Shown here: one piece after another, positions 5,155 through 10,116 of the stretch
How the letters are laid out: each line of letters opens with the position of its first letter
How positions within the stretch are numbered: the stretch's first letter is position 1
NCBI GenBank assembly: GCA_946479805.1
Contig: CAMLHP010000074.1
Coordinates: 1-10,116, forward strand
Direction: 5' to 3'
DNA: 10,116 nucleotides
Source: an uncultured Gemmatimonadota bacterium
GTDB taxonomy: Bacteria > Gemmatimonadota > Gemmatimonadetes > Gemmatimonadales > GWC2-71-9
Program-made: the position numbers and the translations under genes
The notes under the pieces: model-generated
Seen by the model: only the letters and a program-made list of their open reading frames with translations
What the model was told of the DNA's origin: nothing
The model's database searches: none

Positions 5155-6279
5155 TCAGGACAGGTGCTGCATGAATGACCGCGCCATCCGGCGCGCGTCG
5201 TTGTCTGCCTCGCGTACAGCGGCGAGGCTGTCGGCTGGAACGCTCTGGTGCAGCCCGAGCACGTGCTCCACTACCTGGGCGATCCGCCCGAACGTGATCC
5301 GGCCATCGAGAAATGCCGCCACTGCCTCCTCGTTGGCGGCATTGAACGCTGCCGGCAACGTTCCTCCGCCCTTGCCCGCCTCCAGCCCCAGGTGAAACGC
5401 CGGGAAAGCGTCGTGCCGCACCGGCTCGAAAGTCAGCGGCCCCGCCGCGACGGGATCGAACCGGCGCACTCCACTGTCGGGCAGCCTCGCTGGATGGGTG
5501 AGCGCGTAGAGAATGGGCAACTCCATGCTGGGAAAGCCCAGCTGGGCCAGCACGCTCCCATCAGGAAATTCGGCGAACGCGTGCACGATGCTCTGGGGGT
5601 GCACCACCGCGTCGACCGCGTCGTAGCCCAGCCCGAACAGGTAATGCGCCTCGATCAGCTCCAGTGCCTTGTTGGCCAGGGTGGCGCTGTCGACGGTAAT
5701 CTTCCGCCCCATCTGCCAGGTAGGGTGTGCCAGCGCTTCGTCCACCGAGGCCGCGGCCACCCGGTCGGCGGGCCATTCGCGGAAGGGGCCACCCGAAGCG
5801 GTAAGGATCAGCCGGGAAAGCGGCTGCGAACACCCGGTGATGCATTGCAGCACCGCTGAATGCTCGCTGTCCACCGGTATGATCTCGCCACCACCTTCGC
5901 GGGCGGCGGCAGTTACCAGATCTCCCGCCATCACCAGCGATTCCTTGTTGGCCAGCGCCACCCGCTTCCCGGCGCGGAGGGCCGCCAGCGTGGCCTCGAG
6001 TCCCGCGGCACCGACGACGGCGTTCAGGACGATGTCGGCATCGGGATGGGTCGCTGCTCGGATGAGCACTTCGGCGCCGGTTGGCACCTTGCTCCCACCG
6101 TTGCCGTTGGCGAGTCCCACGTACGACGGATTCCACTCCGCCGCCTGCTCGGCCAGGAGCTCGGCGTTGCCACCGCCGGTAAGCGCCACCAGGCGGAAGT
6201 GATCGCGCTGGCGCCGGAGCACCTCGAGGGTGCTCCGCCCGATCGAGCCGGTCGATCCCAGCAGCGCGACTCCCCTCAT
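5155..6279 (-). CDS. dxr: 1-deoxy-D-xylulose 5-phosphate reductoisomerase
   Basis: Dxr converts DXP to 2-C-methyl-D-erythritol 4-phosphate using NADPH and a divalent metal, the committed step of the MEP isoprenoid pathway. Its 374 residues show the NADPH motif GSTGSIG (8-14), the A-N-K-E-S-L-V block (110-116), metal ligands D137 and E139 in D-S-E-H-S-A, the substrate loop A-S-G-G-P-F-R (161-167), the flexible H-P-T-W-x-M-G-x-K-I-T-V-D-S-A-T region (185-200), N-K-A-L-E with metal ligand E207, and H-P-Q-S-I-V-H. The length is slightly short of E. coli (398) but includes the C-terminal helical region ending R-S-F-M-Q. The ATG at 6279 follows the cdsA stop after 1 nt (TGA-C-ATG). Its product feeds the isoprenoid precursors used by UppS two genes upstream. 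Confidence 0.97.
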   Translation of the reverse strand: MRGVALLGSTGSIGRSTLEVLRRQRDHFRLVALTGGGNAELLAEQAAEWNPSYVGLANGNGGSKVPTGAEVLIRAATHPDADIVLNAVVGAAGLEATLAALRAGKRVALANKESLVMAGDLVTAAAREGGGEIIPVDSEHSAVLQCITGCSQPLSRLILTASGGPFREWPADRVAAASVDEALAHPTWQMGRKITVDSATLANKALELIEAHYLFGLGYDAVDAVVHPQSIVHAFAEFPDGSVLAQLGFPSMELPILYALTHPARLPDSGVRRFDPVAAGPLTFEPVRHDAFPAFHLGLEAGKGGGTLPAAFNAANEEAVAAFLDGRITFGRIAQVVEHVLGLHQSVPADSLAAVREADNDARRMARSFMQHLS

Positions 6280-6280
6280 G

Positions 6281-7147
6281 TCAGCCGATCCCGAAGAAGC
6301 GATATAGCGCGGCCGTCACCGGGATCGCGAAGTAGAGCGAATCCAGCCGATCCAGCACGCCGCCGTGCCCTGGTATCAGCGTGCCGGAATCCTTGACGCC
6401 CGCTTCGCGCTTGAAGCTGGACTCGACCAGGTCTCCCACCTGTCCCACCACCGACAGCATACCCGCCACCACCAGCACGCTCGCCGCGGTGGCCCGAATG
6501 CCCATGGCGGGAAAGACGACCCACGCGAAGAGCGCTCCCACGAGCAACGCACCCGCCACACCGGCCGCTCCCCCGGAGCGGGTCTTGCCCGGGCTCACCG
6601 CCGGCCAGAGCTTCGGCCCGCCCATCAGCATGCCGCCGAACATGGCAAAGGTGTCACACACCCAGATCACCACCAGCGGAAAGAACACCAGCGCGGCGGC
6701 GGGCCACGAACCGGGACCGAACTCCCCATGCCGGATGACGATCAGGAACGCGGGCAGCGCACCCGCATACAGCACCGCCAGCGCGGTGATCGCGGCGGCG
6801 CCCATGGGCCTGGCGGAGGGCAGCCGGGTGAACAGGATCCACCCGAGCATCGCCACGATCCACAGCGCGCCCACGAATGGCCACCAGGCAGCCACCCCTT
6901 CGGCCGTACCGGGACGGGTGAGGGCGAGGTACGCCGCAGGTGCGATCAATGCGGCGGTCGCGTATCCGAAGCTCCGCGAGGGCCTGAGATCCGCCTTTTC
7001 GGCAAACCCGTACATCTCGCGGACGCCCAGCACCGACGCCACCGAGACCAGCAGCACCAGCGGCCAGCCGCCGACATAGACGAGGCCCGCCGCAATCGGG
7101 ATGGCGACGGCCGCGAACGCGACCCGCCGAACGAGGTTTGAGGACAT
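6281..7147 (-). CDS. cdsA: Phosphatidate cytidylyltransferase (CDP-diacylglycerol synthase)
   Basis: CdsA makes CDP-diacylglycerol from CTP and phosphatidic acid at the inner membrane, the branch point to all phospholipids. The 288-residue protein is almost entirely hydrophobic with about eight membrane segments. The family signature S-x-x-K-R-x(4)-K-D-x-x-x-x-x-P-G-H-G-G-x-x-D-R-x-D is complete at residues 244-269. Upstream of it are C-D-T-F-A-M-F-G-G and G-G-P-K-L-x-P-x-x-S-P-G-K-T (about 165-190), the usual metal and nucleotide region, although the family's more common D-T-x-A-Y is D-T-F-A-M here. The ATG at 7147 overlaps the uppS stop by one base (TGATG), indicating coupling. The Shine-Dalgarno match is weak, which fits coupling by termination and reinitiation. 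Confidence 0.96.
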   Translation of the reverse strand: MSSNLVRRVAFAAVAIPIAAGLVYVGGWPLVLLVSVASVLGVREMYGFAEKADLRPSRSFGYATAALIAPAAYLALTRPGTAEGVAAWWPFVGALWIVAMLGWILFTRLPSARPMGAAAITALAVLYAGALPAFLIVIRHGEFGPGSWPAAALVFFPLVVIWVCDTFAMFGGMLMGGPKLWPAVSPGKTRSGGAAGVAGALLVGALFAWVVFPAMGIRATAASVLVVAGMLSVVGQVGDLVESSFKREAGVKDSGTLIPGHGGVLDRLDSLYFAIPVTAALYRFFGIG

Positions 7148-7884
7148 CAGGCGGTCACGCGACCGAAACGGCGATCCCGGCGCTGGAACTCGAGGATGGC
7201 ATCGTAGAGGTGCTCGCGAGAGAAGTCGGGCCAGAGCACCGGAGTGACGTACAGCTCCGCGTAGGCCAGCTGCCAGAGCAGGAAGTTCGAGATTCGCATC
7301 TCGCCCGAGGTGCGGATGAGAAGATCGGGATCGGGCAGGTCCGCAGTGTAAAGCCGCTGAGCCAGCGCGTCCTCGTCCACCTCGGCTGGCGTAAGCGTCC
7401 CTGCCGCCACCTCTTCAGCGAGCTGGCGAGCCGCCCGGGCGATTTCGGTCCGGGAGCTGTATGAAATGCAGAGATTGAGGAGCAGGTTGCTGCCGTTCCC
7501 GGTCCGCTGGCTCACGTCGTCCACCGCCTGCCGGCTGCTCTCACCCAGCCGACCCAGCTCCCCCACCACGCGCACCTTCACGCCTCGCTCGGCGAGTTCC
7601 GCAGTCTCCTTCGCCACGTACTCCTCCAGCAGGTCCATCAGCGCGCTTATTTCGCTGGCGGGACGCTGCCAGTTCTCGGTGCTGAAGGCGAAGAGCGTCA
7701 GGATTCCCACGCCGGCGTCGAGGCAGCCGGCGACGACTTCGCGCACCGCCTGCATGCCGGCGAGGTGGCCATGTGGACGCGGCAGCGCGCGGCCCGTGGC
7801 CCACCGCCCGTTGCCGTCCATGATGATGGCGATGTGATGCGGAACCAGTCCGTGGAGGCGAATGCGCTCGAGCCGGTCGCTCAT
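7147..7884 (-). CDS. uppS: Isoprenyl transferase, undecaprenyl diphosphate synthase type
   Basis: This cis-prenyltransferase extends farnesyl diphosphate with isopentenyl units to give the C55 lipid carrier for peptidoglycan and O-antigen. The 245 residues show I-I-M-D-G-N-G-R-W-A (catalytic D23), G-R-x-L-P-R-P-H-G-H-x-x-G (32-43), L-F-A-F-S-T-E-N-W-x-R-P, then D-P-D-L-L-I-R-T-S-G-E-M-R-I-S-N-F-L-L-W-Q-x-A-Y-A-E-L (Arg and Ser for substrate binding, acidic metal ligand nearby), and W-P-D-F. The length matches E. coli (253). The start is ATG at 7884, 4 nt after the frr stop. The chain length made cannot be read from sequence, so other cis-polyprenyl products remain possible. Its place beside dxr and cdsA is the common bacterial envelope-precursor cluster. 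Confidence 0.96.
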   Translation of the reverse strand: MSDRLERIRLHGLVPHHIAIIMDGNGRWATGRALPRPHGHLAGMQAVREVVAGCLDAGVGILTLFAFSTENWQRPASEISALMDLLEEYVAKETAELAERGVKVRVVGELGRLGESSRQAVDDVSQRTGNGSNLLLNLCISYSSRTEIARAARQLAEEVAAGTLTPAEVDEDALAQRLYTADLPDPDLLIRTSGEMRISNFLLWQLAYAELYVTPVLWPDFSREHLYDAILEFQRRDRRFGRVTA

Positions 7885-7888
7885 GGGG

Positions 7889-8443
7889 TCAGACTTCGAG
7901 AATCTCGGCTTCCTTGGCGGACACGATCTGGTCCACGATCTTCACGTGGTCGTCGGTCAGCTTCTGGATTTCCTTCTCGGCGCGGGACTTGTCGTCCTCG
8001 GACACGTGCTCGAGCTTCTTGATCTTCGACATCGAGTCAGTGCGCGCGTGCCGGATGGCGACCTTGCCTTCCTCGGCCAGCTTCTTCACCACCTTGATGA
8101 GCTCCTTGCGGCGTTCCTCGGACAGCATCGGAAGCGGCACCCGAATGAGGGTGCCCTGGGTGGCCGGATTGAGGCCCAGGCCGGAATCGCGGATGGCCTT
8201 CTCAACCGCCTGGGTGAGTCCCTTGTCGAACGGCTGCACCGTGAGCATCCGCGGCTCCGGCGCCGACACCATCGCGACCTGGTTCAGCGGCATCGGCGAG
8301 CCGTAGGCGTCGACCCGCACCGTGTCGAGCAGCTGGGGCGAGGCCTTGCCGCTTCGGATGCCGCCCAGTTCGCGGCGGGTGGACTCGATGGCCTTTTCCA
8401 TCAGCTCCCTGGCGTGCCGGCTCAGTTCGGGAATGGTCTTCAT
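7889..8443 (-). CDS. frr: Ribosome recycling factor
   Basis: RRF works with EF-G to split the post-termination ribosome in the cytoplasm. The 184 residues (E. coli 185) fit the two-domain L-shaped family. The N-terminal helix has [22 protein letters not shown] (15-35). The beta domain follows with V-D-A-Y-G-S-P-x-P-L-N-Q-V-A, and then L-x-V-x-P-F-D-K and A-I-R-x-S-x-L-G-L-N-P. The last long helices contain [15 protein letters not shown] and the I-R-H-A-R region, which keeps the key arginine; the usual R-R-D-A is R-T-D-S here. The ATG at 8443 overlaps the pyrH stop by four bases (ATGA), so translation is coupled. Confidence 0.97.
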   Translation of the reverse strand: MKTIPELSRHARELMEKAIESTRRELGGIRSGKASPQLLDTVRVDAYGSPMPLNQVAMVSAPEPRMLTVQPFDKGLTQAVEKAIRDSGLGLNPATQGTLIRVPLPMLSEERRKELIKVVKKLAEEGKVAIRHARTDSMSKIKKLEHVSEDDKSRAEKEIQKLTDDHVKIVDQIVSAKEAEILEV

Positions 8444-9150
8444 TTGACGATGGTCCCCACTCGTTCGCCCTGCAGCACCCGCGAAATGGCGCCGGGCTTG
8501 TTCATGTTGAAGACGACGATCGGGAGGCCGTTGGCCTTGCAGAGCCCGAATGCATTCGCATCCATCACGGCGTAATTGCGGACGATCGCCTCCTGGAACG
8601 ACAGCTCGGGAATGAACTCGGCGTCCGGATTGGTGCGCGGATCGCTGGTGTAGATGCCATCCACGTTGGTGGCCTTGAGGATGACCTCCGCTTCGATCTC
8701 GAGGGCACGAAGCACACCCGCAGTGTCGGTCGAGAAGTATGGGTTGCCGGTTCCACCCGCGAAGATCACCAGCCGGCCCTTCTCCAGGTGGCGGGTGGCC
8801 CGCCGCCGGATGTACGGCTCGGCCAGCGATTCCATGCGGATGGCGGTCATCACCCGGGTATCCACGCCCACCTTCTCCAGGACGTCCTGCAGCGCCAGGG
8901 CATTGATGACCGTCGCCAGCATGCCCATGTAGTCTGCCGATACCCGGTCGAGCCCCTCGCGGCTGGCGGTGGCGCCGCGGATGATGTTTCCGCCACCCAC
9001 CACCAGGCCAAGGTGCACGCCCAGGGCGTGCACCGTCTTGATCTCCTCGGCCAGCGCCTCGACAATGGCATAGTCGAGGCCCTGGCCCTTCTCGCCCGCC
9101 AGCGCTTCGCCCGAAACCTTGAGCAGGGCCCGGCGGTAGGCGAGTGGCAT
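8440..9150 (-). CDS. pyrH: UMP kinase (UMP/CMP-type, amino acid kinase family)
   Basis: PyrH phosphorylates UMP to UDP with ATP. It is a bacterial homohexamer, allosterically controlled by GTP and UTP in many species. The 236 residues (E. coli 241) show K-V-S-G-E-A-L (11-17), the phosphate loop V-G-G-G-N-I-x-R-G (51-59), [12 protein letters not shown] (72-83), [13 protein letters not shown] (130-142) for UMP binding, and K-A-T-x-V-D-G-I-Y-x-x-D-P (159-171) for ATP. The start ATG at 9150 overlaps the tsf stop by one base. The run tsf-pyrH-frr is conserved across most bacteria and links nucleotide supply to translation only by shared transcription. Confidence 0.97.
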   Translation of the reverse strand: MPLAYRRALLKVSGEALAGEKGQGLDYAIVEALAEEIKTVHALGVHLGLVVGGGNIIRGATASREGLDRVSADYMGMLATVINALALQDVLEKVGVDTRVMTAIRMESLAEPYIRRRATRHLEKGRLVIFAGGTGNPYFSTDTAGVLRALEIEAEVILKATNVDGIYTSDPRTNPDAEFIPELSFQEAIVRNYAVMDANAFGLCKANGLPIVVFNMNKPGAISRVLQGERVGTIVK

Positions 9151-10019
9151 CAGTCCTGCCCGACCTGGAAGCGGGCGAAGCGAACCACGCCCAGCCCGGT
9201 GCCGGCCTTGCTGACCAGCTGGCCGACGGTGCTGGTGTCGTCCTTGACGAACGGTTGCTCCAGCAGGGTCCGCTCGGCTACGAACTTCCGCAGCTTGCCC
9301 TCGACGATCTTGGCGCGGATCTGTTCCGGCTTGCCCTCCTGTGCAACCTGCTCCTCGGCGATGCGACGCTCACGGTCGAGCATGTCCGACGGGATGTCCT
9401 CGGGCCGCACGCCGAGCGGATCGGCCGACGCGGCGTGGAGAGCGACATCGCGCGCCAGCTGGGTGGGAGCCTCGCCCTGGCCACCCTCGATCTCGACCAG
9501 CACGCCGACCAGGCCGTTGTGGTGGAGGTAGTGACCCACTACTCCGTCGGGCCGGGCAAAGTGGGCCCAGCGCCGGAACGTCGTCGCCTCGCCGGTCTTC
9601 GCCGCCGCGGCCTTGACGGCGTCGGCTACGGTGCCACCGCCCTCGCCCGACCAGGCCTGGCCATCGAGCGCGGTACCCTCGCCCGCGCCCTGGGGAGCAT
9701 GCGCCAGCACGTGGCGGGCGAGTTCGCGCGCCATGTTCTGGAAGCCCTCGGTGCGGGCCACAAAGTCGGTCTCGCAGTTGACCTCGACCATGGCGCCGGC
9801 GGTGTTGTCCGGAGTGAGCTCGACCACGATCACGCCCTGCGACGCGCTCCGGCCGGCTCGCTTCTCTGCCTTGGCGATGCCCTTGGCACGAAGCAGCTCG
9901 ACTGCCTTGTCCATGTCGCCGCCCGCCTCCTCCAGGGCCTTCTTGCAATCCAGCATGCCTGCCCCGGTTCGGGCGCGGAGCTCGGCAACGTCCTTCGCGG
10001 AAATGGTCACACTCGTCAT
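9150..10019 (-). CDS. tsf: Translation elongation factor Ts
   Basis: EF-Ts is the guanine nucleotide exchange factor of EF-Tu. The 289 residues (E. coli 283) begin with the UBA-like N-domain that carries [16 protein letters not shown] (14-29) and [15 protein letters not shown]. The signature [11 protein letters not shown] (79-89) follows, with T-D-F-V at 84-87 contacting the EF-Tu magnesium site. The core region with G-x-V-G-x-Y-x-H-x-N-G-x-V-G-V-L-V-E and the C-terminal coiled-coil part with Q-P-F-V-K-D are intact. The ATG at 10019 follows AGGA (10027-10030) at 7 nt. It heads the visible operon; rpsB is expected just right of the window, beyond the terminator at 10062-10102. Confidence 0.97.
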   Translation of the reverse strand: MTSVTISAKDVAELRARTGAGMLDCKKALEEAGGDMDKAVELLRAKGIAKAEKRAGRSASQGVIVVELTPDNTAGAMVEVNCETDFVARTEGFQNMARELARHVLAHAPQGAGEGTALDGQAWSGEGGGTVADAVKAAAAKTGEATTFRRWAHFARPDGVVGHYLHHNGLVGVLVEIEGGQGEAPTQLARDVALHAASADPLGVRPEDIPSDMLDRERRIAEEQVAQEGKPEQIRAKIVEGKLRKFVAERTLLEQPFVKDDTSTVGQLVSKAGTGLGVVRFARFQVGQD

Positions 10020-10061
10020 GGCTTCATCCTGCTTTGCGTGCGTTAGGGTTGAATTCTAACC

Positions 10062-10102
10062 AAAAACCGCCGCCCTGGGCTCAGTCGGGCCCGGAGCGGC
10101 GG
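10062..10102 (-). terminator. Strong intrinsic terminator or attenuator upstream of tsf
   Basis: Read on the minus strand, the arms CCGCCGCTCCGGGC (10089-10102) and GCCCAGGGCGGCGG (10067-10080) form a 14-bp stem with one T-G wobble and one C-A mismatch, an 8-nt loop, and a tail of five T (10062-10066). It sits 43 nt before the tsf start. In E. coli, rpsB and tsf are separated by an attenuating terminator. The same layout here would give abundant rpsB mRNA and lower read-through into the seven-gene operon. rpsB itself is outside the window, so this is inferred from gene order. Confidence 0.85.
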
Positions 10103-10116
10103 TCGGGCGTCGGGCG

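Noticed and set aside
9144..10046. A 300-codon plus-strand frame opposite tsf, and similar long frames opposite dxr, cdsA, uppS and frr
   Set aside because: They mirror highly conserved genes and reflect the high GC content; no family motif or ribosome site supports them.
1..10116. CRISPR array, tRNA or rRNA genes
   Set aside because: No regularly spaced repeats and no cloverleaf or rRNA-like conserved stretches were noticed on either strand.

Overview
The window is high-GC bacterial chromosome from a diderm. Two blocks of core housekeeping genes lie on the minus strand, separated by about 3 kb of plus-strand accessory DNA. Strong G/C third-position bias, the translation/isoprenoid/phospholipid gene cluster, and a beta-propeller gene with a G-R-x-G-x-G-P-G-E repeat signature together suggest Gemmatimonadota or a neighbouring phylum. 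That placement is inference, not proof.

Right block, 3774-10019, read right to left: tsf, pyrH, frr, uppS, cdsA, dxr, rseP. Seven genes are packed with overlaps of 1-4 nt or gaps of 1-7 nt, so they are almost certainly one operon. They join translation (EF-Ts, ribosome recycling factor), UMP kinase, polyprenyl carrier synthesis (Dxr, UppS), CDP-diacylglycerol synthesis (CdsA) and a site-2 protease (RseP). A strong intrinsic terminator (10062-10102) sits just upstream of tsf, where rpsB normally lies, and probably attenuates read-through into the operon.

Left block, 1-714, read right to left: rpsO then pnp, with pnp cut by the window edge. The intergenic RNA would form two hairpins and a purine tract, resembling the processed rpsO-pnp junction of enterobacteria. 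Upstream of rpsO there is a possible 38-codon leader ORF and a small leader hairpin.

Middle, about 900-3773, plus strand: first, a two-gene operon encoding an exported 6-bladed beta-propeller-like protein and a small secreted cysteine-rich protein, coupled by an ATGA overlap. Next comes a chain of broken phage-type genes: a ParB-domain N-terminus, the middle of a D12-class DNA adenine methylase, an unidentified C-terminal tail, and a portal-like N-terminus. The chain ends exactly at the rseP stop codon. It looks like an eroded prophage. No integrase, transposase, tRNA or CRISPR array is visible.

The housekeeping content is ordinary. The novel candidates are the propeller/Cys-rich secreted pair, the mosaic phage scar, and the RNA-level features around rpsO-pnp and tsf.
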